Shown here one piece after another: positions 16,903-25,245 of a stretch of DNA of 64,000 bases. The stretch is taken from positions 1-64,000 of the forward strand of contig CALJRU010000028.1 in NCBI GenBank assembly GCA_937976375.1. The letters run 5' to 3'. Origin of the DNA: an uncultured Peptococcaceae bacterium. Lineage in GTDB: Bacteria > Bacillota > Peptococcia > Peptococcales > Peptococcaceae. Position 1 is the first letter of the stretch. Each line of letters starts with the position of its first letter. The notes under the pieces were generated by a model. That model was not told the DNA's origin, made no database searches, and saw nothing but the letters and a program-made list of their open reading frames with translations. A program made the position numbers and the translations under genes.

Positions 16903-16938
16903 AAGAATGAGATGCAGTTATCTCTGCATCTCATTCTT
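16903..16938 (-). terminator. Intra-operon hairpin between binding protein and permease
   Basis: A perfect 15-bp stem (16903-16917 with 16924-16938) lies in the gap between the binding-protein and permease genes. It lacks a long T-run on the minus strand, so it fits partial termination or 3'-end protection of the upstream cistron. Confidence 0.75.
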
Positions 16939-16957
16939 ATCTCACTTGTTAAAAATA

Positions 16958-17827
16958 TTATTCAGCGCCGCTCATGATATCAGCAACGGCATCTTTTGCG
17001 CTGCCATCCTTCACGGATTCTGGAACATCCAGTTCATATTTCGCGCAAAGTTCATCAAACTTACCGTTTTCGATGACATTGGCAAGACCTGCATTGATCT
17101 TATCAAGCAGTGCCTGATTGTCTTCGTCAACAACAATGCCATAGTAATCAGCAGAATATGGTTCGCCGGTAAGCTTCACTTCATCTGCATGATCCTTCAG
17201 ATAGGACTGTGCAACTGGAATGTCGATGATAATCGCATCGCAGCCGCCAGTCAGCAGATCCTGTACGCAGGTGTTATAGTTGTCAAGCAATTTTGCAGTA
17301 GCGGTACCAGCTTCTTCAAGAGCGGTTGCTTCATCTGCACCAGTTGTACCGATCTGAGCAGCAACGGTCTTGCCCTGGAGATCGTCAGCGCCGGTAATGT
17401 CACTGTCCGCTGCAACCATGATGCCAAGAGAAGCATCCATGTATGGGTCAGAGAACAGAACATTGTTACGTTTAGGGTCGAAACTCATGCCTGCAGCAAT
17501 GGCATCAATCTGGCCAGTGGTCAGCGCACCGATCAAAGCATCAAATTCCATGGATTTGAATTCTACATCGAAGCCCTGATCTTCACCGATGGCCTGCATC
17601 AGGTCAAGGTCAAAACCGGTCATGTTGCCTTCGTCATCCTGATATTCGAATGGTGCGAAGGTTGGGTTGGTCCCTACAACGACAACGTTGGAAGATTCGC
17701 TGGAGGCACTGCCTTCAGCAGCTGAACTGCCAGAAGCAGCATCGTTGCTGCCGCCACCGCAGCCAGCCAACAGCGTAACAGCCATAGCAGCTGTTAACAA
17801 CATAGCTATCCACTTTTTGTTTTTCAT
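16958..17827 (-). CDS. Amino-acid ABC transporter binding lipoprotein
   Basis: A 289-residue solute-binding protein (family 3). The signal peptide ends in the lipobox LLAGC (Cys near residue 23), followed by a serine/glycine-rich linker to about residue 47. The binding domain opens VVVVGTNPTFAPFEYQDDEG and contains GFDLDLMQAIGEDQG and AAGMSFDPKRN. It captures a polar amino acid outside the membrane and delivers it to the permease. It is the first gene of the operon with a strong promoter, and GGAGAAG before the ATG. Confidence 0.95.
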   Translation of the reverse strand: MKNKKWIAMLLTAAMAVTLLAGCGGGSNDAASGSSAAEGSASSESSNVVVVGTNPTFAPFEYQDDEGNMTGFDLDLMQAIGEDQGFDVEFKSMEFDALIGALTTGQIDAIAAGMSFDPKRNNVLFSDPYMDASLGIMVAADSDITGADDLQGKTVAAQIGTTGADEATALEEAGTATAKLLDNYNTCVQDLLTGGCDAIIIDIPVAQSYLKDHADEVKLTGEPYSADYYGIVVDEDNQALLDKINAGLANVIENGKFDELCAKYELDVPESVKDGSAKDAVADIMSGAE

Positions 17828-17873
17828 GATATCTCTTCTCCTCTAATTTGTAATAGATAAAACATATACGGTT

Positions 17874-17902
17874 ATTATAGAGCGACGTGTATATTTTTTC
17901 AA
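17874..17902 (-). promoter_or_regulatory. Promoter of the amino-acid importer operon
   Basis: TTGAAA (17897-17902) and TATAAT (17874-17879), 17 bases apart, minus strand. Confidence 0.85.
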
Positions 17903-18000
17903 TCACTTTCTGACCATTCTCAGCATAATTTAAGGTTTTTTACCGTCTCTCAGCAATCTATTAGCAATGTCTATGCATAAAGCGCTGCATACCGTGCATA

Positions 18001-18699
18001 TTAGCGCAGTGCGCTCGCCAATGTCACACTTTGCACCTGCTTGACACCAGCACGGCGCAGCGCACGTGCACATGCGAGCAGAGTGCTGCCTGTCGTCATG
18101 ACGTCGTCCACGAGAAGCACACGTTGGCCGCGAATCAGCGATTGTTTCTTCTCAGGCACGGCAAAAGCCTGAGCCACGTTTTGCATACGCTCCGTCTTCG
18201 ATAGCCCAACCTGGTGACGCGTGTTGACCACACGCAGCAGCCAGTCGTCGTGCAATGGCAGCTGCCAAGCGCGGCTCAGCTCGCGCGCCAAGAGCAGGCT
18301 TTGATTATAGCCGCGCTCGCGCAGGCGCGCTTTATGCAGCGGCACGGGAACGATCGCATCAACCAGCGGCGCTGGCCAATACGCAGCGAGCACGCCAAAG
18401 CCTTCCGCCCGCCATGGCTCGCCGTGATATTTAAAGCGCAGAATGGCCTCACGCACCGTATCTGTATAAGGAAGGAAAGCAGTATTGCCCAAGTAATATG
18501 CCGGCCAATCGCGGCACGTGTCACAAACCGGTGCTCGCGAGCCAAAATGCCCGCAGCGCCGACACTGTCCTTCCAGCTCGGCAAAGCGCCGCCAGCGTGT
18601 CAAACACGCCTCACAAACAGTCAGCGTTTCCGTTCTTTTTTCACAGAGCACACACATGCTGGGATTGGGGAAGATCACATTCAGCAGTTTTCTCCACAC
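18001..18699 (-). CDS. comF: ComF-family phosphoribosyltransferase-like protein
   Basis: A 232-residue ComFC/GntX-type protein. The N-terminal zinc finger uses paired cysteines (CVLCEKR..VCEAC and CRRCGHF..CDTC), and a C-terminal phosphoribosyltransferase motif reads VLLVDDVMTTGSTL. Members take part in DNA uptake during competence. I choose the GTG at 18699 because AAAGGAGG lies 9 bases upstream; the ATGs further out would place this ribosome-binding site inside the gene. It is divergent from aconitase with a short shared promoter region. Confidence 0.88.
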   Translation of the reverse strand: MWRKLLNVIFPNPSMCVLCEKRTETLTVCEACLTRWRRFAELEGQCRRCGHFGSRAPVCDTCRDWPAYYLGNTAFLPYTDTVREAILRFKYHGEPWRAEGFGVLAAYWPAPLVDAIVPVPLHKARLRERGYNQSLLLARELSRAWQLPLHDDWLLRVVNTRHQVGLSKTERMQNVAQAFAVPEKKQSLIRGQRVLLVDDVMTTGSTLLACARALRRAGVKQVQSVTLASALR

Positions 18700-18765
18700 G
18701 AACCGGCACCTCCTTTGCCACACAACGACCATCATTGCATTTAGCGTAAACCACTGTCACCCATC

Positions 18766-18794
18766 TTGCAAGGAAATTCAAGAAAGCGTATAAT
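18766..18794 (+). promoter_or_regulatory. Promoter of the aconitase gene
   Basis: TTGCAA (18766-18771) and TATAAT (18789-18794), 17 bases apart. The TTGCAA is palindromic and could also serve a weaker minus-strand promoter for comF. Confidence 0.85.
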
Positions 18795-18829
18795 TATTTT
18801 ATTCTAGGATTACCACAAGGAGGAAACCC

Positions 18830-20764
18830 ATGCCTACATTGACAGAAAAAATTCTCGCTGCCCATCTCACCGATGGTGAAATGAAACCGGGCAACGAAAT
18901 CGGATTACGCATCGATCAAACCCTCACCCAGGATTCCACTGGTACCATGGCGTACCTGGAACTGGAAGCAATGGGCATTGACCGTGTAAAAACAGAACGT
19001 TCTGTGGCCTACATCGACCACAACATGCTGCAGAGCGGTCCTGAAAACTTTGACGACCACCTGTTCATTCAGAGCGCTGCTGAAAACTTCGGCATCACCT
19101 ACAGCCGCCCAGGTAACGGCATTTGCCATCAGGTGCATCTTGAAAACTTCGGCATTCCTGGCAAAACCCTCATCGGCTCTGACAGCCACACCCCTACTGG
19201 CGGCGGCCTCGGCATGATCGCTATTGGCGCCGGCGGTGTTGATGTTGCCGCAGCTATGGCTGGCCGCAGCTACTACATCACCTGCCCAGACGTTATCGAA
19301 GTACGCCTGACCGGCAAACTGCGCACCGGTGTTTCTGCAAAAGACATCATTCTCTATGTTCTGCAGCAGGAAACCGTTAAAGGCGGCGTCAACAAAGTGT
19401 ATGAATATACCGGCGACGGCGTAGCCACCCTCTCCGTTCCTGAACGTGCAACCATCACCAATATGGGTGCTGAACTGGGTGCTACCTGCTCCATCTTCCC
19501 TAGCGATGAAAACACCAAGGTTTACATGGATTCCATGGGCCGCGGCGATCAGTGGGTGCCACTGGCTGCCGACGATGATGCTGTTTATTTCAAGACCATC
19601 AACGTCGACCTCTCCACCTTGGAACCAATGACCGCTTGCCCACACAGCCCAGACAAGGTTGTCACCGTTGAAAGCCTTGCCGGCATGAAGATCAATCAGG
19701 TTGCCATCGGCAGCTGCACCAACTCTTCCTACCTGGATCTGGCACGCTGCGCGGCCATCCTCAAAGGTCAGAAGGTTGCTGAAAACGTCAGCCTCGTTAT
19801 TTCTCCAGGGTCCCGCACCATCCTTAAGCAGATGGCTTCTGATGGCATTCTCTCCATCTTCCTCGAAGCTGGCGCCCGTATCCTCGAATGCGGCTGCGGT
19901 CCTTGCATCGGCATGGGCCAGGCCCCTAACACCGACGGTATCAGCCTGCGTACCTTCAACCGCAACTTCTTTGGCCGCAGCGGCACCAAGAGCGCTCAGG
20001 TTTACCTCGTCAGCCCTGAAACGGCAGCCATCTCTGCCATCACTGGCGTATTAACCAGCCCTGCCGGCGACACCCGCTTGGAAGGCATTCAGGTTCCTGA
20101 ACGTTATGACCGTGACGACCACCTCTTCATCTTCCCTAGCGATGAAAAGATCGGCCACACCCCACTGGTCAAAGGGCCAAACATCAAGGGCGTGCCACTG
20201 GGTGAACCTGTTCCTGAAACCTTCACCGGCAAAGTTGCCGCTTATTTGGAAGACAACATCACCACTGACCACATCATGCCTTCCAACGCCAAACTGCTGC
20301 CATTCCGTTCCAACATTCCTCATCTGGCAAACTTCTGCCTCACCCCTTCCGATGCAGATTTCCCAAGCCGCTGCCAGGAAATGCAAGGCACAGAATACGC
20401 ACCAGTCATCGTTGCTGGCGAAAACTATGGCCAGGGTTCCAGCCGTGAACACGCAGCCCTCGCACCACTCTATCTCGGTGTCAAGGCCGTTATTGCCAAG
20501 AGTTTTGCACGTATCCACAAAGCAAACCTCATCAACAACGCCATCCTGCCATTGACCTTCAAAAATCCAGCCGACTACGACGACTTCAACCTCGGCGATG
20601 TGCTCAGCTTCTCTGATCTGCCAGCACAGGTCAAGGCACGCAGCGTAACCGTGAAGAACGAAAACACCGGCAAGACCTACGAACTCGCCCTCGAACTTGG
20701 CGAACGTCAGGAACGCCTCCTGCTCGAAGGTGGTCTTCTCACATCCATCAAGCACGGCAAATAA
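18830..20764 (+). CDS. acn: Aconitate hydratase
   Basis: A 644-residue aconitase of the shorter bacterial type, which interconverts citrate and isocitrate using a [4Fe-4S] cluster. The cluster cysteines are visible in GSCTNSSYLDLARC (near residue 295) and in ECGCGPCIGMG (near 352). The substrate region GSDSHTPTGGG is near 122, and the swivel domain signature NYGQGSSREHAA lies near 540. Codon use is strongly biased to C-ending codons, suggesting high expression. AAGGAGG lies 6 bases before the ATG. It feeds 2-oxoglutarate and glutamate synthesis. A related hydro-lyase activity cannot be fully excluded. Confidence 0.93.
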   Translation: MPTLTEKILAAHLTDGEMKPGNEIGLRIDQTLTQDSTGTMAYLELEAMGIDRVKTERSVAYIDHNMLQSGPENFDDHLFIQSAAENFGITYSRPGNGICHQVHLENFGIPGKTLIGSDSHTPTGGGLGMIAIGAGGVDVAAAMAGRSYYITCPDVIEVRLTGKLRTGVSAKDIILYVLQQETVKGGVNKVYEYTGDGVATLSVPERATITNMGAELGATCSIFPSDENTKVYMDSMGRGDQWVPLAADDDAVYFKTINVDLSTLEPMTACPHSPDKVVTVESLAGMKINQVAIGSCTNSSYLDLARCAAILKGQKVAENVSLVISPGSRTILKQMASDGILSIFLEAGARILECGCGPCIGMGQAPNTDGISLRTFNRNFFGRSGTKSAQVYLVSPETAAISAITGVLTSPAGDTRLEGIQVPERYDRDDHLFIFPSDEKIGHTPLVKGPNIKGVPLGEPVPETFTGKVAAYLEDNITTDHIMPSNAKLLPFRSNIPHLANFCLTPSDADFPSRCQEMQGTEYAPVIVAGENYGQGSSREHAALAPLYLGVKAVIAKSFARIHKANLINNAILPLTFKNPADYDDFNLGDVLSFSDLPAQVKARSVTVKNENTGKTYELALELGERQERLLLEGGLLTSIKHGK

Positions 20765-20776
20765 TTCATCCTCACA

Positions 20777-20809
20777 AGAGCTGTCGCATCAGTGACAGCT
20801 CTTTTTTTG
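20777..20809 (+). terminator. First aconitase terminator
   Basis: AGAGCTGTC/GACAGCTCT stem followed by seven T. Confidence 0.93.
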
Positions 20810-20815
20810 TAAGCA

Positions 20816-20867
20816 ACAGCCAGCTCTCTTACCGAAGTTCATCGATAAGAGCGCTGGCTGTTTTTTT
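20816..20867 (+). terminator. Second, tandem terminator
   Basis: ACAGCCAGC pairs with GCTGGCTGT across a long loop that itself contains CTCTT/AAGAG, followed by seven T. It backs up the first terminator and insulates the sigma-factor operon. Confidence 0.85.
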
Positions 20868-20972
20868 ATATTTCGCCTATCTTTTTTCCAGTCTCGATTG
20901 TTATGATAAGTAGAGCGCGATGTTGAATCGCTTGCCAAAACGTTTTGACTGCTCAGGTGAAAGGAGGGCATC

Positions 20973-21512
20973 GTGGACACTGATTTTCTCATCATCCGAA
21001 AAATGAAACAAGGCGATGAAGCGGCGCTGGACGCTTTTGTGCGCAAATATTACAGCGATATTCTCAAATATTGCACCTTCCACAGCAGCGACCAGCGCGA
21101 GGCGGAAGATTTAACGCAGGAGACCTTTGTCCGCTTTTTCGCCAAGCTCTCCGAATACCGCTACCAAGGAAAAACCAAAAACTATCTTTATACCATCGCT
21201 GCCAATCTCTGCCGCAATCAGTGGAAGAAACAGCAGCCGCTGCCAACAGATGACGCCCAGCTTGCCAGCCATCTGACTGACACCAATCAGGAGGAAAGCA
21301 CCACCACGCATTTGCTTCTGGAGTGGGCGCTGGGCCAGCTGTCTGCAGAGCAGCGCGAGGTGATCATCCTGCATTACTACCAGGGACTGAAACTGCGTGA
21401 GATTGCTGACGTGCTTGAAATCGGCCTGCCGCTGGTAAAATACCGTCTGCGTCAGGCAAAAATCCAGCTCAGCGAACAACTTGGAAAGGAGGCCGTCAAC
21501 CATGACACTTAA
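20973..21512 (+). CDS. ECF-type RNA polymerase sigma factor
   Basis: A 179-residue sigma-70-family factor of extracytoplasmic-function type. Region 2 covers about 10-75 (AEDLTQETFVRFFAKL and KTKNYLYTIAANLCRNQWKK) and region 4 about 112-165 (LSAEQREVIILHYYQGLKLREIA then VKYRLRQAK). The start is a GTG with GAAAGGAGG upstream. Its last 11 bases overlap the next gene, a membrane protein, and an ABC exporter follows. The factor probably directs transcription of this operon in response to an envelope signal. Confidence 0.93.
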   Translation: MDTDFLIIRKMKQGDEAALDAFVRKYYSDILKYCTFHSSDQREAEDLTQETFVRFFAKLSEYRYQGKTKNYLYTIAANLCRNQWKKQQPLPTDDAQLASHLTDTNQEESTTTHLLLEWALGQLSAEQREVIILHYYQGLKLREIADVLEIGLPLVKYRLRQAKIQLSEQLGKEAVNHDT

Positions 21513-22260
21513 TGAACTGCTTAAAAACGATGCCCAAGGCTTTGCCCCAACAGTGCAGGAAACGCATATTTCTGCCACGATTGCCGCGGCACGCGCCAGT
21601 TTTATCCAGGCAGAAGCCGAAACGCCGCTGCCATTCCACATCTTTCTGCGTGCGCAGCTGCAGCTGATTCAAAAACGCTGGTGGCTGGCACAGGGCGCAC
21701 TGCTGCTAGCGCTGGCGCTGGCGCTGCCCAGCCTGAGTGCCTTCACACTCTGCCGCAGCCTGGCCGTTGCAGCAGCACTCTTTGTGATTCTGCTGGTGCC
21801 CGAATGTGCCAAGAACCGCACCTATGACTGCTTAGAGATTGAATGCACCACCTACTATTCACTGCGCCACATTTACGCGGCGCGGCTGCTGCTTTTCGGT
21901 TTGGTAGACATCGTTCTGATCACAGGCTTTTGCTGCGCCGCAGCCTGGGTCTACGCGCTCCCGTTTTTTACATTGCTGACCCAGTTTCTGCTGCCGCTGA
22001 CGGTCACCGCCGGCCTCTGTTTTGCCATTCTCGCAGACAGGCGCGGCAATGGCCCCTTCGCCATCGTTGTCTGTCTGCTGACCAGCGGCGTCTGGTGGCT
22101 GCTGCTGCTCAACGACCGCCTCTATCAAGCGATCACTGTGCCAATATGGCTGATGTTGTTTATCGTCAGTCTGGCTTTTCTTGTAGTTGTCATCCATCGC
22201 TGGATGACGGCATCAACCAAACAATGGGAGGGATCCTTACATGGAACTCTGTATGACTGA
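21502..22260 (+). CDS. Membrane protein of sigma/ABC operon, possible anti-sigma factor
   Basis: A 252-residue protein. A cytosolic N-terminus of about 55 residues precedes six hydrophobic segments spread over residues 60-235. I recognise no domain, and there is no zinc-binding HxxxCxxC motif of classical anti-sigma factors. Its position directly after, and overlapping, the ECF sigma gene suggests that it holds or signals to that factor; it may equally be a transporter subunit. The ATG at 21502 has AAAGGAGG upstream; a TTG 21 bases earlier is not preferred. It overlaps the ATPase gene by 20 bases. Confidence 0.7.
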   Translation: MTLNELLKNDAQGFAPTVQETHISATIAAARASFIQAEAETPLPFHIFLRAQLQLIQKRWWLAQGALLLALALALPSLSAFTLCRSLAVAAALFVILLVPECAKNRTYDCLEIECTTYYSLRHIYAARLLLFGLVDIVLITGFCCAAAWVYALPFFTLLTQFLLPLTVTAGLCFAILADRRGNGPFAIVVCLLTSGVWWLLLLNDRLYQAITVPIWLMLFIVSLAFLVVVIHRWMTASTKQWEGSLHGTLYD

Positions 22261-23128
22261 TCTTACAAAACGCTTCGGTGATTTCACCGCTGTGGATGGT
22301 GTCACACTGACCATGACCACCGGCGTCTATGGCCTGCTTGGCCTCAACGGTGCTGGCAAAACCACGCTCATGCGCATGCTCTGCACCCTGCTGACGCCCA
22401 CGCGCGGCCAAATCACTTTCGACGGACAGGACATTTTCAAGATGGACGCGTCCTATCGCAGCCTGCTCGGCTACTTACCGCAGGAATTTGGTTTCTACCC
22501 AGATTTCACCGTTCATGACTACCTGCTCTACATCGCCGCCATCAAGGGCATGCGCCCAGCAGTGGCCAAAGAACGCGTGCACACTCTGCTGCACCAAGTT
22601 GGCCTGGACAACGCCGCCAAACGCAAGATGAAAAAGCTCTCCGGCGGCATGAAACGGCGCGCCGGCATTGCGCAGGCCATGCTCAACGACCCGCGCATCC
22701 TCATCCTTGATGAACCAACGGCGGGCCTCGACCCAAACGAACGCATCCGCTTCCGCAACCTCATCAGCGAGCTCTCAGAAAACCGCTTGGTGCTGCTGTC
22801 GACTCATATCGTCAGCGATGTCGAGTACACCTGCGGCGAGATCTGGCTCATGAACGCCGGGCGCATCGTCGAACAAGGCAGCGCTGAGGACCTGATCCGT
22901 TCAATGCGCGACCAGGTGTGGCGGCTCACAGTGCCGCGAAACGACGTCGCCGCCTATGCAGCGCGCTTCAAAGTGGCGAATATCAAAGCAGGGCACGACA
23001 GCGCCGAACTGCGCATCGTGTCACCGGTCAAGCCTGGTCCTGATGCCATGCTTGAAACAGCGACATTGGAAGATGTTTTTCTCTATCACTTTGGCGAAGC
23101 AGGAGGCGACGACAATGGGACGTTATGA
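22241..23128 (+). CDS. ABC exporter ATPase
   Basis: A 295-residue ATPase of the CcmA/BcrA-like exporter class. Walker A GLNGAGKTTL is near residues 34-43, the signature LSGGMKRRAGIAQAML near 130 and Walker B ILILDEPTAGLDPNERIRF follows. A C-terminal regulatory part covers about 220-295. The gene overlaps the upstream membrane protein gene by 20 bases and the downstream permease gene by 14 bases, so all four genes of this operon are translationally linked. The substrate is unknown. Confidence 0.92.
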   Translation: MELCMTDLTKRFGDFTAVDGVTLTMTTGVYGLLGLNGAGKTTLMRMLCTLLTPTRGQITFDGQDIFKMDASYRSLLGYLPQEFGFYPDFTVHDYLLYIAAIKGMRPAVAKERVHTLLHQVGLDNAAKRKMKKLSGGMKRRAGIAQAMLNDPRILILDEPTAGLDPNERIRFRNLISELSENRLVLLSTHIVSDVEYTCGEIWLMNAGRIVEQGSAEDLIRSMRDQVWRLTVPRNDVAAYAARFKVANIKAGHDSAELRIVSPVKPGPDAMLETATLEDVFLYHFGEAGGDDNGTL

Positions 23129-24338
23129 GCTGAAAAAAATCTTTTGCCGCACCGGCGGCAAGGTGGCGCTGCTTGTGCTGGCGATTGGTCTGGCGGTGAT
23201 TTGCTACGCGGCCACCCTGCACGTGTCCTACACCGACGCCAATGGCGATTCCCTGAGCGGAACGGCGGCAGCCCGCGCTTTGCGCGACACCCAAGCAGAA
23301 TGGAGTGGCCCCATCGACGAGACCATGCTGCGCAAAGCGGTTGCCGTCAACCAGACGATCATCGCCTCCGACGACTACCAATCCGACGATGTGCAACGCC
23401 AAAACGCCGCCTACTCCCACACCCAGGGTTATGAAACAATTCGCAACCTGATCGCTCAAACCTTCGAAGGCTTCAACAATTACAACTACTTTCTCATTGA
23501 CAGCGTCGATCCCGACGAAGTCGGGCAGCTCTATGAACGTCGTGTGCAAAATCTGAAAGACTGGCTCGCCCGACCGGACATAAACTTTTCCCCCGCTGAA
23601 CAATCCTATCTCATCGAGCATTACGAAGCATTGGATACACCCCTGGTCAACAGCTACAAAGAAGGGTGGGACACGCTCATTTATTACGCCCCTACACTGA
23701 TCCTCTTTCTGATGTTTGTCATCGTCTTTCTGGTTTCCGGCATCTTCCCTTGCGAACACCGCTGGAAAGCCGACGCCATCTTTTTCTCCAGCTGCATGGG
23801 CCGTAATAAGGCTGTCCGCGCAAAAATCGTCGCCGGGCTATCCACCGTGACTCTGCTTTACTGGCTCGCCATTGCGGTCTATACGGCGGTGCTGCTGCTC
23901 CTGCTCGGCTCCGACGGTGCTCAAAGTGCTTTTCAGCTGTTAAAATGGAAAGCCTTTTACAACATTACCATCGGGCAGACTTATCTTCTCACCATCGTTG
24001 GCGGCTACCTTGGCATCCTCTTTCTTTCGCTGCTTGCCATGTTTGTGAGCGCCGCCAGCGGCTCCCAGATTGCAGGCGTAATTGTGCCCTATGTGCTCGT
24101 GCTCGCCGCCAATTTTCTCAACAGCCTGCTGTCCAGCTGGGAAGTGCTGCCGAGCATCCTTGGCCTGCTGCCCGATCAGCTTTTGCAGCTTGGCCAGGTA
24201 CTGGACGATTTCAACCTCTACAGTGTGTTCGGGCACATCACCGGGTCTGTGCCGATCCTCTTTGTTCTTTACGGCATCCTTTCCCTTCTGCTTCTGCCGC
24301 TCATGTACCACATCTACCGCAAAACCACTGTGCGCTGA
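23115..24338 (+). CDS. ABC exporter permease with large outer loop
   Basis: A 407-residue membrane protein of ABC-2-like topology. One helix lies at about 15-35, followed by an extracytoplasmic stretch of about 155 residues. Six hydrophobic segments follow from about 195 to 400, including the motif VSGIFPCEHRWKADAIFFSSCMGR after the second helix. It is the membrane partner of the ATPase upstream. The ATG at 23115 has GGAGG 9 bases before it; a much longer frame starting at 22956 would run through the ATPase gene and is rejected. A strong terminator ends the operon. Confidence 0.85.
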   Translation: MGRYELKKIFCRTGGKVALLVLAIGLAVICYAATLHVSYTDANGDSLSGTAAARALRDTQAEWSGPIDETMLRKAVAVNQTIIASDDYQSDDVQRQNAAYSHTQGYETIRNLIAQTFEGFNNYNYFLIDSVDPDEVGQLYERRVQNLKDWLARPDINFSPAEQSYLIEHYEALDTPLVNSYKEGWDTLIYYAPTLILFLMFVIVFLVSGIFPCEHRWKADAIFFSSCMGRNKAVRAKIVAGLSTVTLLYWLAIAVYTAVLLLLLGSDGAQSAFQLLKWKAFYNITIGQTYLLTIVGGYLGILFLSLLAMFVSAASGSQIAGVIVPYVLVLAANFLNSLLSSWEVLPSILGLLPDQLLQLGQVLDDFNLYSVFGHITGSVPILFVLYGILSLLLLPLMYHIYRKTTVR

Positions 24339-24343
24339 CGCAA

Positions 24344-24379
24344 ACAGCCCTCGCTCATCAAAAGCGAGGGCTGTTTTTC
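24344..24379 (+). terminator. Terminator of the sigma/ABC operon
   Basis: A perfect 12-bp stem ACAGCCCTCGCT/AGCGAGGGCTGT followed by TTTTT. Confidence 0.93.
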
Positions 24380-25155
24380 TATTTTCTTCCTATTAAAAGC
24401 TTAGCACCATCCATGCGCATGAGCGCGGCCTTGCCACGGCTGGTAAAGAGACCGTTCGTGGTCTCAATCAGCTGCACTTCTTCATAGCCAAGAGCACGCA
24501 GCTGCGCCGCAAACGCCTCCATGTCGCCATACTTGCTGCGCGGCATGATGTCATGAAGCACAAAAAGGCCGCCTTTTTTCAACACGCGCAGCGTTTCCAA
24601 GAGCAACGCCTGATGATCCTCAGTGGGGATGTTATGATAAACAAAGTTGCTGGTCACAGCATCAAAATATTCGTCGGAAAAATCCAGCCTGCGTGCATCA
24701 CCAGTGCAAAAACTGACATTGCTGACGCCTTCCAGGCGCGCATTGTGTTCGCAAACGCTACGGTTATACGCATAGTTCTTGCTCCAAAGGTCGACACCAA
24801 TCATCCGTGCCTGAGAATTGCGTTTGGCACAGGCAATGGTCAGTGCGCCGCTGCCACAGCCCACATCCAAGCCGCAGCCGCCTTCCGGCAGCTCCACACA
24901 GGCGCTGACGCCAGTCAGAATGCGTCGCGCCACACCCTTCTCATTGTTGTATGAAAACGCATGAGTCAACACCGCCGCCCAGGTCGTAAGTACCGTCATC
25001 AACAGCGTTGCCACGCCCGTAAACAGCCTCACTCCTCGCCCGCTTTTTCGCGTCAACACCCAAGCAATAGCAGCCGCACAGAAACTGCTGCTCGCTACGC
25101 CCATCGGCACCAGCCAACTCGGCAGCCAATTTTTATAATCTATTTTTTCTTTCAT
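24379..25155 (-). CDS. Membrane-anchored SAM-dependent methyltransferase
   Basis: A 258-residue protein with two N-terminal membrane segments (about 12-35 and 44-66), then a class I methyltransferase domain. The SAM motif is LDVGCGSGALTIACA (near 91-105), with GVDLWSKN for motif II and the catalytic-region LRVLKKGGLFVLHD. The membrane anchor suggests a lipid, quinone or membrane-protein substrate, but this is inference. GAGGTGG sits 3 bases from the ATG at 25155; longer frames have no ribosome-binding site. It converges with the ABC operon. Confidence 0.83.
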   Translation of the reverse strand: MKEKIDYKNWLPSWLVPMGVASSSFCAAAIAWVLTRKSGRGVRLFTGVATLLMTVLTTWAAVLTHAFSYNNEKGVARRILTGVSACVELPEGGCGLDVGCGSGALTIACAKRNSQARMIGVDLWSKNYAYNRSVCEHNARLEGVSNVSFCTGDARRLDFSDEYFDAVTSNFVYHNIPTEDHQALLLETLRVLKKGGLFVLHDIMPRSKYGDMEAFAAQLRALGYEEVQLIETTNGLFTSRGKAALMRMDGAKLLIGRK

Positions 25156-25245
25156 CGTCCACCTCGAAAACCATTTTGAATTTGCAGCCAAAGCCGCCAT
25201 GTCCTCAGTGTAGCACGCCGGCAAGGCAGCAACAAGGCGTGATCG

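Noticed and set aside
18905..19645. Open frame of 246 codons opposite aconitase
   Set aside because: Shadow of the aconitase codon bias; no ribosome-binding site or motif.
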